From assembly GCA_012184525.1 (NCBI GenBank), contig WOFQ01000038.1, forward strand, positions 248,001-312,000: a stretch of DNA of 64,000 nucleotides, read 5' to 3'. The DNA is from Xenoacremonium recifei (taxonomy: Eukaryota > Ascomycota > Sordariomycetes > Hypocreales > Nectriaceae). Below are positions 32,324-42,279 of this stretch, piece after piece. The notes beneath the pieces were generated by a model. The model saw only the letters and a list, made by a program, of their open reading frames with translations. It ran no database searches and was not told the origin of the DNA. Every line of letters begins with the position of its first letter. Position 1 is the stretch's first letter. Position numbers and translations under genes: made by a program.

Positions 32324-32833
32324 ATGGCTTCCGGCCTCTTCAATCCCACGGCCCTCCTCCTCGTCACGCCCCTCGTCTCATCCACCTGCACGCTCTGGTT
32401 CTCAACCGACCAAGACTACTTCCTCAAGGTCTTCACCCGCCCAGCCGTGCCGCGCGCCCAGGCCAACGCGCTGCTCCCGGCCTACGTCCGCACGTGGTTC
32501 GGCAGCGGGCCCTGGCGGGTGGTCTCGCTGCTGGGCATCACGACGTGGACGACGGTGGCCGGCCTGGTGCTGCACCGGCCGCTGCTCCGGGCCCGGGGCG
32601 CGCTCGGCTGGTTCGCGTGGGGCGCGGCCCTGACTCTCGGGCATCTGGCCTACGTGCCGGCCGTGGCTTGGAAGCTGAAGTGGGTGATGGACGATGAGAC
32701 CGAGGCGAAGGGCACTGACGGCGTGGGCATGCTGGGCCGTTGGCTGGTGGTGAACCGCACGCGCATTGTGACGAATGACTTTCCTGCGTGGGTGTGCTAT
32801 CTGGTGGGCGTGATGAAGCTGCTGGCTGTGTAA
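32324..32833 (+). CDS. Small multi-pass membrane protein, function unknown
   Basis: Intronless, about 169 aa from ATG 32324 (context ACAATGG). Hydrophobic segments at about residues 6-22, 61-82, 92-110 and 150-168 suggest four membrane spans. Conserved-looking elements are STCTLWFSTDQDYFLKVFTR, WKLKWVMDDE and VVNRTRIVTNDFPAWVCYLV. High third-position GC and consistent codon use support a real gene. It recalls anthrone-oxygenase-like (DUF1772) small membrane proteins in size and layout, but I cannot confirm that family by eye. Confidence 0.72.
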   Translation: MASGLFNPTALLLVTPLVSSTCTLWFSTDQDYFLKVFTRPAVPRAQANALLPAYVRTWFGSGPWRVVSLLGITTWTTVAGLVLHRPLLRARGALGWFAWGAALTLGHLAYVPAVAWKLKWVMDDETEAKGTDGVGMLGRWLVVNRTRIVTNDFPAWVCYLVGVMKLLAV

Positions 32834-34327
32834 TCCTGTTTCTGCTTGTGCGAATCCTGAATATAGTGATACTGTTGCTGGATATCTGGGGGTTGTGGCG
32901 TTGATCAACAGTCTTCAAATGCCGGCGTTCTGCAGGGGCAATCGCGTCAGCCGCGTGTAAAAACACTGTACCTAGTCCTGAAAATCATTCCACTCGACGA
33001 TCTGCAGCTCTCATGCTGCACACCTTGTCCGTCTATCAAGTTCGATCGATTCATCGAGGCAACCTGAGACTCTGGTTGATCGATACTGCTCTCAGTCACT
33101 CTCGATCCTGATGATCTCTTCCTTCACACGAACCGTCAGCACAGCTCCCGTATTATCCCTGACATTTAATTATTTTATTAATATCCAAGTATAGACACAG
33201 CCACCCGTAGCCAGATGTCTGCTCCCTCCCGATCTAGCGCCGATTCCAGACCACTGCTAGTCAGGGGTCCGGCCAGCAAAGACAACGGGAATTAAAAAAA
33301 AAAAAAAAGCTTGTGAGTCTCCTCCCCATTGTAAGTGACGTTTGCACAGTGGGCCGTGACGCAGCCATTTGCTGGACGCCATTACGCGTCTTCCTGAAGG
33401 GGGACGGCCTGGAGCATCGCCAGACCTGCTTTGGGAAGCGTTCCAGAAGGCTTTCGCGCTGTTGCTGCTGCTGCTGGACTCGATAAACTGCCCATGGTGG
33501 ACCTATGTACGAGGCCTGCGTACGTATCCCATCGGGGGCCGCGAGAAGTTTGCGATCCGTATCATTTACACTGAGATTTAGCCCTATCGGCTGCCTCCCA
33601 AGAGGGCTCTTGGATGTACTGACACTGGCAGTTGTTCGCAGCCAAACCTCATGTCTGAGCTGTATTCAGAGAGCCAAAGACGTGCGCGTTTGCTATCACG
33701 GTCCCCAGTCTTCCGCTTCACCCAGGGGGCGCAGGGCGACCAACACAGTACGAATGGCCCACCATATCGTGGAGGGTGGGTTACTATGGATGAAAGACAA
33801 CTGGATACGGTGGATGGAGAGACGCCCGGGGGGGCCGGCCTACCACGGGACGGGAGGAGAGTTCCCTGATAGCCTGCCGTTCTCTATTGGTGACCGTTCG
33901 GGCTGCATGGAATCTAAGCTGAGTCTGGGTTGGTGTTTTGTCTCGTGTGAGCGAGTGTGACGAGTCTGCTTGACCCAAAATCTCTGGCGGTTGATTGAGT
34001 TTCTCAGCGTGTCTCGCCGCCGCGGATGGATGTCTCTCTTGCGTGCTGCGATGGGGAATCAAAACCGCTGGCATGCCCACTCCCGCCTCCCCCAGCCCTT
34101 CTTTCCCGTATGCTTAAACTTCCTTAAACTCTTGGGGGTTCCGTTCGTTCGTTTTTTCCTGAATACGAGGTTTAAGCCCATCCACTGGTCTGGGTCTGTT
34201 CGCTCGCGCCTGAAACAGCAATTGTCGGGAGCTGCCTATTACACCACGACGAGTAACTCGAGGCAGCATTTTTGACAAACGGATTGATTTCTCTCTTTTG
34301 CTTGGACTTGACTTCAATTCCATCATC
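32834..34327. other. Intergenic region upstream of the GH16 gene
   Basis: 1.49 kb without a supportable gene. It contains an A-homopolymer of about 14 nt at 33295-33308. Overlapping short frames at 33369-34080 on both strands look fortuitous. Confidence 0.5.
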
Positions 34328-35676
34328 ATGCCTCCCCACATCATAAAGCCCGGCGAGGCCCCTCCAACATACGAAGAGATCATGCTTAGCAGAGACTCTG
34401 GCAATGTCCGCACCGTCCCCTCCAGCATGCCCTGGTGGAATCCGCGGTATTGGAGGAAGAGGGTCTGGGCTGGCGTGGTTGCGGCTATCGTTATCATCGT
34501 GGCGATTATAATCGCTGTTGCGGTTGTTGAGACGAAGAAGAACGCCTACCCCAACTATACCGACCTGTCATACTCTCTGAAAGATACCTGTGAGTTGCCA
34601 TATTGAGTGAGAGTACATGGCTAGTCAACTGATAGCAACTTGCAGACTCTGGCACGACTTTCTTTGACCAGTTTGATTACTTTACTGGATACGATCCTTG
34701 TATGGACTCACTCTCGCTTCCCCGGACTTGAACCCCCGCTGACACTCTACTTCAGCTAGCGGATTTGTCCATTACGTCCCTCGTGCAGAGGCAGAAAGCC
34801 TTGTAAGTTTATTGAACCTCACTGAATGCCGCAAATAGCTCACAAAGTTCAAGAACCTCACCTACGCCTCGAACTCTTCAGCTGTTCTGAGGGTTGATAC
34901 TTCCGTTGGCCCCGACAGCGAGCCCAACGCCTCGACAGGCCGCTTCTCAGTCCGAGTCCAGTCCAAGACGACATATGAGAACGGCCTCTTCATCTTCGAT
35001 GTCAAGCACACGCCCTACGGCTGCGGCACGTGGCCGGCCCTGTGGCTAACCGACCCGTCCAACTGGCCCGACAACGGCGAGATTGACGTTATGGAAGCGA
35101 CCAACCAGGGAACCTCGGGCAATCAGATGACGCTGCACACCAGCAGCGGCTGCTCGATGAGCGTGAAGCGCAAGGAGACTGGAAGCTCGCTCGAGACGGC
35201 TTGCAACACGGCTAAGAACGACAACGCGGGCTGTGGTGTGGAGAGCAAGGACAGTGGCTATGGCACGGCGTTCAACAAAGATGGCGGTGGTGTGATGGCT
35301 ATGGAGTGGCGGGATGCTGGTATTCGTATCTGGCAGTTCGCAAGAGACGATATTCCGGACGATGTCAGCAACAACAGCCCTGACCCGAGCACTTGGGGCA
35401 CTGCCCTGGCCGACTTTCCCAGCACCGACTGCAACATCGGCTCGCACTTCAGGAACCAGTCTATCATTGTCAACATCGATCTCTGCGGAGACCTGGTTAA
35501 CGCTAAATGGGACAGCTCTGGATGTAAGTATCGATCGGAAGCCCCTGATCTTGAGTGAGACTGACTGAAGTGTGATAGGCTCTAGCAACTGCACTGACAT
35601 TGTTGCGAACGACCCCGACTCGTTCACCAATGCCTACTGGGAGTTTGGTTCCTTCCAGGTTTACCAAGCCTCTTAA
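34328..35676 (+). CDS. GH16 endo-beta-glucanase anchored by an N-terminal membrane segment
   Basis: Five exons: 34328-34589, 34646-34699, 34756-34802, 34854-35523 and 35579-35676; about 376 aa. A short cytosolic tail contains a PPxY motif (PPTY, residues 12-15) and is followed by WRKR and one membrane helix (about 47-68), predicting type II topology. The catalytic domain has GLFIFDVKHTPYGCGTWPAL, the GH16 signature NGEIDVMEA (E197 nucleophile, D199, E202 acid/base) and MEWRDAGIRIWQF. Family knowledge: such enzymes hydrolyse or transglycosylate beta-1,3(4)-glucans in the wall. The acceptor of intron 3 is uncertain: AGs at 34838, 34847 and 34853 are all in frame, and I chose the last because it gives L-NLTYAS and a usual 51-nt intron. 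Confidence 0.9.
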
Positions 35677-36157
35677 ACTTCTCATTGCTTCGTCGTATAC
35701 GTGGGGATATAATAGGGGTGAGGGGCATCTCGGAGGTGCCAAGTGGGTAGACGTCAAGGTACATCGCAGGAAATATCCGAAAGCGCGGCGTTGGAGTTTG
35801 TGATTTCAAGACCGACCGATCATGTTAGACCTAGATGATCGACAGATTGTGTCAAAGTTTGAAAAGTGTAGAATGTTTGCGATAGATCCATCAACATGAC
35901 TCTGTATTTTACACGTACCGCCCTTCTATATTCGCGGGTATTATACACGTCCCTTTGTACACATCCCATCCGTCTTGTTTGCTTTTCCAAAGGTTGGAAA
36001 GCCATCCAGCCATAGTAATATCAGGGGTCAGAAATCCAAAGAGGAGAGATCACCGTCTCTAACGCCAGCCCGATGCTCTAAATGCCACCCAGAAAACTCC
36101 CACCAAAGTACATACGCACCGCCAAAACTCGTACAATCAATGCCTCTCCTTCCACAA
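35677..36157. other. Convergent intergenic region, GH16 / TIM22
   Basis: 481 nt between two 3' ends. No coding signal. Confidence 0.5.
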
Positions 36158-36793
36158 TTATTCGTCTTTAGGCGATCGCATATAGGCGTCAATTGCCGCG
36201 CTGAAGGCAGCAAAAGCCAGACAACCACCAGCCGCCGCCTGAGGTCCAGCATTCTTCGCTAGAATGCCACCAGTAAGGCAACCCGCCGCGACACCGTTGG
36301 CCAAGTCATTCTTGGCGCGCAAGCCCTCGATACCGCATTCAATGCCCGAGAACAGTGCGCCGACCTTGCCGAAGTTCTTGGCCATCGAGTATGACTTGGT
36401 GCCCATATCCTTGAAGCCAATCTTGAGCTGCTGCTTGAGCGGGAGCGAAGTCACGGGTGTTTGCGGGCCGCCGGGGACAGCTGTGTGAAAGGGCGTATCG
36501 TAGGACATCTGCGAGAGTAGCTGTCAGTACACTACTAGACGGAGGATGAATCCGAGAGATAGAAACTTACGGAGGCCATGAACATTCCAAAAAGACCGCC
36601 CATACCAAAACCCATTACTCCAGACATCACAGCCTTACCCATACACGACTCCATCGCCGCTTGAACCTGCCACAGCGCATTAGCTCTCATCCTCGCCTTA
36701 GTCTCTCCCAGCACATACAGCCTTGACATTGGGATCCTGGGGACCTCCGGGCGTCGCCGCCCCAGCCGGTGGCGACATCGAGGGGAAGTTCAT
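36158..36793 (-). CDS. TIM22: Mitochondrial inner-membrane translocase subunit Tim22
   Basis: Three exons, 36719-36793, 36571-36666 and 36158-36508, about 173 aa. The N-terminus is Pro/Gly/Ala-rich. Exon 2 gives VQAAMESCMGKAVMSGVMGF with GMGGLFGMFMAS (first helix). Exon 3 gives MGTKSYSMAKNFGKVGALFS, GIECGIEGLRAKNDLANGVA and GCLTGGILAKNAGPQAAAGG, the Tim17/22/23 family signature. Cys residues in the first helix and in GIECGIE match the disulfide pair known for Tim22. Family knowledge: channel of the TIM22 complex that inserts carrier proteins into the inner membrane. Confidence 0.96.
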
Positions 36794-37398
36794 CGTGGGC
36801 GTGTGTGAGAGGGGGAGTGTCGTCGAGAAAGTCTTCGCGATGGCTGCTCGACGGGCGCTATCGGGGCTTGCGTCTGCGGCGGGCAAATATTTGGGACAGG
36901 TTTGGATTCTGCCAGATGTCACCGCCTTTCGGAGCGCCGAGCGGAAACACGGCCCCACTTTGCCGGATGGGTCCGCGCGGGAGCGGCTGGTGATGTTTAA
37001 AGAGTGACCGTTTCCGAGTAGGACACGAGAATCAAGAAAAGTGAGAGAGTAGTGAAAAGATTGTGAGGGTTTTGGCTCACGTGATCCAGAATTTTTGATC
37101 CACATGAGATATCTACAGGTGCCTTAGGTACCCAAAGGGAGTTGTCTGGCAAGTCACGGGAGATGCACCTTATCGTTGATTCGACCAGACATGACACATT
37201 CTGTCTTGCAGTGCGGAAGTTTTCAGAACACCATTTTTATTGAGAGGAGAGTTTCAATGCGCACCTACAGACCACAAACCACTGCCATCCATTCCCTGTC
37301 ATCGCTTCCACACACCCCTGACATGATCTCCCAATGTATCCTCAACAACAATCTTCCCACATATAGCCATTTTGTCTCTCAATATCACTTGCAATATC
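36794..37398. other. TIM22 promoter / 3' flank of the Myb-like gene
   Basis: 605 nt between two minus-strand genes. No gene seen. GGTACC occurs in a TTAGGTACCC context near 37129. Confidence 0.5.
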
Positions 37399-38802
37399 TC
37401 AAGCCTTGTAGTCCATGAAGGGGTCAGACGTCTCAGGGGAGGGCGGTCCACCGCTCGTGTCCTGATGGGCTCGCTTAATCTGCCGCGCTCCGTCCGAGTC
37501 CTCATCGCTCTCGTCACGATCCCTCTTACCAGGCAAGGTCGCATGCGGTGGCATGGGCGTGGGAGCATAGGTAGGCATGGGCGGCACCTGCAAGTAAGAG
37601 TCCGGATGAACGCGGTTGACAACCCTCTTGGCAGAAGACGAGGAGTTCGCAGTAGTCGAGCGGGTGGTCGAGTACGTATCCTTCGAGAAATCGGCGAGTG
37701 CGGAGCCTGAGCCTCCGAACATAGGATGTCGGCGTTCATGAGCAGAGGCATGATTGAACATAGAGCCTTGAGGCTGCAGAGCGAAGAAGTCTGGAGCAGT
37801 CGAGGGATCGGTCATTCGCGCTACCGCCTCTTCGACGGCTCGGCGCTGTTCGATCTCCCGGGTAAATGTACGCAGAGGAGGCAGCGTCATGAAGTTCATG
37901 GGTTCAGTCGGCAAGGGGGTACGAAAGATTTCGTGCGGCTCGTCATATCGAAGAATGCGTTGAGGGAGAGGATGATGGTACACACGAGTCGGGCGAGCAC
38001 GCTCCAACTCACGACGTGATCTCTCCTCCAGGGCATCAAGAGCAGCTCGAGAGCGAGGTAGCTCTCTAGGAGGACTGAATTCAATCGGAGAACGCAATTC
38101 AACGGGGCTCACTGGGTGCCCCCCATGAGGAGTAAAAAGGTGGAATGAATCCGGAGAACTCAATCCAGTTGGGCTCACCGGGCGCCCCCCCAATGGAGTA
38201 AAAGGTCGGAATGGAATAGGAGAACTCAACACTAGGCGCTCCTCCCCAACCAAGGCTGGAGCAACAGGGGCCAAAGGACCAGGAGATGAAGCAACAAGAG
38301 CCGAATCAACAAGAGCCGAAGCAACAGGAGTCGAAGCAATAGGAGCTGAAGCAACCGGGGCTAGAGCAACCGGGGCTGGAGCACGATCACCCTGGGTTGA
38401 AGGAGGAGGAGGAGCATTCTTCTTCTCGTACCATTCTGAGCAGATATTAGCAAGAGTCCCGTAATGCGGGTGGTGATACTCACCGAGGTCCCTCATGTAC
38501 TTCTCCAGGAACTTGTTGGCCTTGGGTGACTTCGGTCCAGGCTTGAAGTTCTGGTAGTGATGCTCATCTGCAGTCCGCGTTAGCTGAGATTGAAGGTCAT
38601 GTACCGCGACTCGTTACTACTCACATAGCATGGTGCCAGTGTAGGTACGGCGGGCATCCTTGCCCATCTTTTCCTGCATGAGCTCGCTGCATTGCTTCCA
38701 GCTCAGCTTTCGGTCCTCAGGGTTAGCGGCGTTGGCAGACTGAGGAATGACGACCTCCCAAAAGGTTCGCTCCTCGTCCTCAGACCAAACCTTGCCACCC
38801 AT
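37399..38802 (-). CDS. Myb/SANT-like domain protein with Pro/Ala-rich repeats, function unknown
   Basis: Three exons, 38625-38802, 38484-38567 and 37399-38435, about 432 aa. The N-terminal 90 residues carry a Trp-spaced helix pattern (KVWSEDEERTFWEVVIPQSA, KLSWKQCSELMQEKMGKDAR, RTYTGTMLYEHHYQNF) that suits a fungal Myb/SANT-like DNA-binding domain. Next is an Ala/Pro/Val tract (PVASAPIASTPVASALVDSA), two imperfect 22-residue repeats built around FTPLGGRPVSP and FTPHGGHPVSP, an Arg/Glu helix, and a C-terminal Ser-rich and basic region (ANSSSSAKRVVNRVHP, GKRDRDESDEDS). The second intron (48 nt) is in-frame and stop-free; splicing gives LEWYEKK. I do not recognise a named gene. Confidence 0.78.
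38105..38230 (-). repeat. Imperfect ~66-nt tandem repeat in the Myb-like gene
   Basis: Two adjacent copies encode SSPIPFRPFTPLGGRPVSP and SSPDSFHLFTPHGGHPVSP, with a degenerate third start (RSPIEFSPP). Confidence 0.75.
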
Positions 38803-39213
38803 GTTGTCGCTTGTGAACGGGTGCCTTGAGGAGCTGGCGTTGAAGGACGAAGTGGTCAAGGGGCCCAGCCACGATACCAATGTTATGGTCTTCGAGGCAG
38901 AGCTGCAGACAAGAGTGTTTTGAAGAAGTGGATTTTGAAGAAGGCAGGAACACAAGAAGAAATTTATAGAGCCAGTTGTGCGCTGGAAGCGAGACTCAGC
39001 AGCAGTGATTCAGTCATGGCGCGTTTGACTGTGAGTCTCTTTCCAATCAGGCGCCTAGAAATCCAGTCCCGGGTTGACATAATTATGCCAATAACGTGAA
39101 CAATAGGCGAGAGTGAATCACTGCAAAGTGACTGGGCGCCTGACACCTGCGTTGGCATTGTTCATTTGGGGAAGGAAGCTCGAATATGCAAACAAAATAT
39201 AACATGACAATAG
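38803..39213. other. Promoter of the Myb-like gene / 3' flank of GEP4
   Basis: 411 nt between two minus-strand genes. Nothing gene-like. Confidence 0.5.
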
Positions 39214-39975
39214 TTACTCTTCAAAGATGCTGCGAGGTTCTGGAGGCTGGCAGCCCCTTGCCAACAGGAACACAGATAGGCGTCTCTCCAGCTTCGAGAA
39301 CTAAAGATTGATGTTAGTGCTGATACGATCGACTTCATGGCTCGCCGCGTGACTGACAATGCTTTTTTTCTGTAGGGGAATTACGCCATCCTTGATCCAG
39401 AAACCCCAGCCTCCCATCATGTTTGCCAGCATCATATCCGTGGTCAGTCTGTCTCCCACGATGGCGATTTGAGAAGGGTCTGTGACGCCCGTCTCGGGAT
39501 GCCTCCTGAAATATTCCATGATCTCACTGCCGCAGCCCGGCTTTTTCACGGAGTGAGGGAGTACGGGAACAGCCGTGTTCTGCTCTACCTCAGCAGCGAG
39601 TTTCATGCCTTTATCCCAAGAAGATGCACCGGCGGTGTTGGATACTATGAGAAGCCGCCGTCCAGGATAGGCTTTCTTCAGGATTTCGAAATGGGCCTGG
39701 TACGGTTAGCAAGACATGGGAGGAAAATGGTCATGACATGATTAGCTGACCTTGTAAGGTTCATAGACCTCATTTGTGTCTGGGTAGGCAAAGCAATCAT
39801 CCTTGTCAAGAACAACAGCCTTGATATCAACTTTTCGCCCATCTTTTTGCAGACCTTTATCCAAGGGTATAGGGAGGTCAGCAAAAGTATTTGATGTATG
39901 ATGAGGAAGACAAAGACTGGGCTTGAAGATCAGCCTCGTGATGTTGAAAGAAGCTGAGAGATTAAAATTGATCAT
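39214..39975 (-). CDS. GEP4: Mitochondrial phosphatidylglycerophosphatase Gep4
   Basis: Three exons, 39751-39975, 39358-39696 and 39214-39300, about 216 aa. The HAD nucleophile motif is AVVLDKDDCFAYP (D57, D59), followed by TNEVYEPYK, RRLLIVSNTAGASS (motif II Ser), KKPGCGSEIM and VGDRLTTDMMLANMMG (motif III/IV Asp). The last exon gives FSKLERRLSVFLLARG, restoring the family C-terminus. Both donors (GTCAGC, GTCAGT) are off-consensus at position 3. Family knowledge: Gep4 dephosphorylates phosphatidylglycerophosphate on the matrix side of the inner membrane in cardiolipin synthesis. It is divergent from ORC2 with 263 nt between starts. Confidence 0.94.
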
Positions 39976-40238
39976 TTTGGATGGCCAATGTCCGCAAGAC
40001 CTGTATGTGCCGTTGAGGGATGCTATAAATCAAGTTTGAAGTTCATGCGGCTCGGACGCAGGCCCAGCTGACGCCTCATGACAATGTGGATGAGCAGCTA
40101 GCGCCACACGCCTGCGCCACAACCAATTTAGCAGAACGCGTTACCCTGAACGCGCTGGAGAATCATGACTTCTAACCCTTGAAACATCGTTCCGTTGAAT
40201 TCAACCTCCAATGCAATAAAAGGCGCCAAAAACCTACC
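39976..40238. promoter_or_regulatory. Divergent promoter region GEP4 / ORC2
   Basis: 263 nt serving two divergent start codons. It contains ATAAA-like sequence near 40024 and a palindrome-rich GC stretch; no assigned operator. Confidence 0.5.
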
Positions 40239-42014
40239 ATGCCGAGGAAAAAGGCAGTATCCGATCCCGGGCCTGAGGATGACGAGCCCAGATCGCTTCG
40301 GAAACGAGGACACCAGGAACTGGAGCCGATTCAGGAATCCGATCTCGAGGCGACTCCCACTAAACGGCGCCGAAGCTCGAGTCGCCTCTCACCATTTGTC
40401 CGAGATGTCGAAACAAACGGAGTAGGGCACTCGCCTGAACCCTCAATTGAGGAGATTGATCCCGTTCCACCCTCGTTGGAGGATCCTACTGGAGAAGACG
40501 AGGAGACTCCGAGGCCGACTCCCAAACGTCGAGGGAGGCCGCCAAAGGCCAGAGCCAATGGCGAGACGCCGACCCCGAAAGCGAACCGAACGAACGGTGT
40601 ACGGACTCCGACCAAGAGCGCAGGCGTAAATCCCCTTACTCCTGGGGCAGCCGATCGATCAGCGCGGCGGAAGAGCGCCAGGGCCTTGATTGAGCATGTG
40701 GTTGGCGATGAGCTAAGTGACGAGGAGGAGAGCGGCCTAGCGAGGGAGATTTACGGATCCAGCGACGATGAAGAGGACGAGGAAGGTGACGATGGCACAA
40801 ATGCGACTATGACGGATGCCTCAGGGCTCGACGAAGCAGCGACGCCCTCCAAGACGCCGAAACGAAGGGGGCGACCGAAGAAGACGAGATCACCAACGCC
40901 TCCTCGCGACTTGCCGCCGCATGAGCTCTACTTTCTGCATAATAAGCCCGGGAGACCGAAGACATCGAACAACACCCTGGCGTCACTTAACCTGTTGACG
41001 CATGAGGAATACTTCAGCATTGTCAACAGCGAGCAGGATCGCCATGCCGGAGACGTGGAGTATCTCGAGAACCTGCACGCTGAGTCCTTTCCTCAATGGA
41101 CGTTTGAACTCTCCCAGGGGTTCAGTATCTGCCTGTATGGCTTCGGGTCAAAGCGGCGACTATTGCATAAATTGGCAAAGCATCTGCATTCGAGGCAGCA
41201 GAATCCCAAGGCCGATAAAATTGTCATCGTCAATGGGTATGCGCAGACAACAACTTTGCGCGAGATCCTTAGCAGCATTGCGAGCGCTGTTGATCCTGTG
41301 CACCGCATTCCGCTCTCCCAGCCCTCCATAATGGTCCAGGCCATTGCCACTCAGCTCTCCAGCACGCCAATGACCCTCACTCTCATCATCAACTCGATTG
41401 ACGCGCCGCCGCTTCGCAAGCCAGGCTCACAGGCTGTGCTCGCCCAGCTGGCCGCCCATCCCCAGGTCCGTCTCGTCTGCTCCGCCGATACGCCGGACTT
41501 TGCGCTGCTCTGGGACATTGGCGTGCGGTCCTCCTTCAACCTGCTGTTCCACGACTGCACTACGTTTGCGCCCTTCGCCATGGAATTGGACGTTGTAGAC
41601 GACGTGCACGAGCTGCTGGGACGGACTGCTCGCCGTGTTAATGGCCGCGAGGGTGTAGCGTTCGTGCTGCGCAGTCTGCCCGAGAATGCGAAGAACCTAT
41701 TCCGGCTGATTGTCGGGGAGGTGCTGATCGCAATGGAGGAAGAAGGCGGCGAGGAGGAGACGGGTGTAGAGTACCGGATGGTGTACAACAAGGCAGTGGA
41801 GGAGTTCATTTGCAGTTCCGAGATGGCCTTCCGGACGCTGCTTAAAGAGTACATTTGCTTACCCCCTGACAATGTTGAATGTATTGCTAATTATTCCAGG
41901 TTCCATGATCACCAGATGATTACGAGTCGGAAGGACGCTCTTGGGACCGAGTTATTGAGTTTGCCATTCCGTAAGGAGGAGCTGGAGCCTATTTTGGAGG
42001 ATCTCATGTCATGA
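40239..42014 (+). CDS. ORC2: Origin recognition complex subunit 2, with AT-hook motifs
   Basis: Two exons, 40239-41848 and 41900-42014, about 574 aa; start ATG 40239 because the frame upstream has only non-ATG starts. The N-terminal 225 residues are disordered and charged, with AT-hooks KRRGRPPK (96-103) and KRRGRPKK (208-215) and a weaker KPGRPK (236-241). The ORC2 core follows: WTFELSQGFSICLYGFGSKR (degenerate Walker-like), KIVIVNGYAQTTTLREIL, LTLIINSIDAPPLRKPGSQA, LVCSADTPDFALLWD and a C-terminal winged-helix region. The 51-nt intron (GTACAT...GCTAATTATTCCAG) is in-frame and stop-free; splicing gives LLKEFHDHQMI as in relatives. Family knowledge: subunit of the origin-binding ORC. Confidence 0.95.
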   Translation: MPRKKAVSDPGPEDDEPRSLRKRGHQELEPIQESDLEATPTKRRRSSSRLSPFVRDVETNGVGHSPEPSIEEIDPVPPSLEDPTGEDEETPRPTPKRRGRPPKARANGETPTPKANRTNGVRTPTKSAGVNPLTPGAADRSARRKSARALIEHVVGDELSDEEESGLAREIYGSSDDEEDEEGDDGTNATMTDASGLDEAATPSKTPKRRGRPKKTRSPTPPRDLPPHELYFLHNKPGRPKTSNNTLASLNLLTHEEYFSIVNSEQDRHAGDVEYLENLHAESFPQWTFELSQGFSICLYGFGSKRRLLHKLAKHLHSRQQNPKADKIVIVNGYAQTTTLREILSSIASAVDPVHRIPLSQPSIMVQAIATQLSSTPMTLTLIINSIDAPPLRKPGSQAVLAQLAAHPQVRLVCSADTPDFALLWDIGVRSSFNLLFHDCTTFAPFAMELDVVDDVHELLGRTARRVNGREGVAFVLRSLPENAKNLFRLIVGEVLIAMEEEGGEEETGVEYRMVYNKAVEEFICSSEMAFRTLLKEYICLPPDNVECIANYSRFHDHQMITSRKDALGTELLSLPFRKEELEPILEDLMS

Positions 42015-42279
42015 AGTAATGAACACATTTGACGGCGCTGGAAAGGGAGCATTGGGGTATCTTACGATAGAAGGCATTTGTGAACATCACGGGGGGCGGT
42101 ATTGCATCTTGTACTGGACAAAGCCGAGAGGGAGGTATATCATTAGATGAGGAGTCGTTTATATATAAGTCATTTCCCCAGAAGCCCAACCTCTTCGAGG
42201 GCCGTATCGTTGTAACATCTCTATCGTTTTTCCCCAACGGGATTTTCCCACCTTGAACGCCTGTCCCAGTAGTATTCTA

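Noticed and set aside
33295..33308. Poly-A run as a retroposon tail
   Set aside because: No target-site duplication or coding remnant next to it; a plain homopolymer is the simplest reading.
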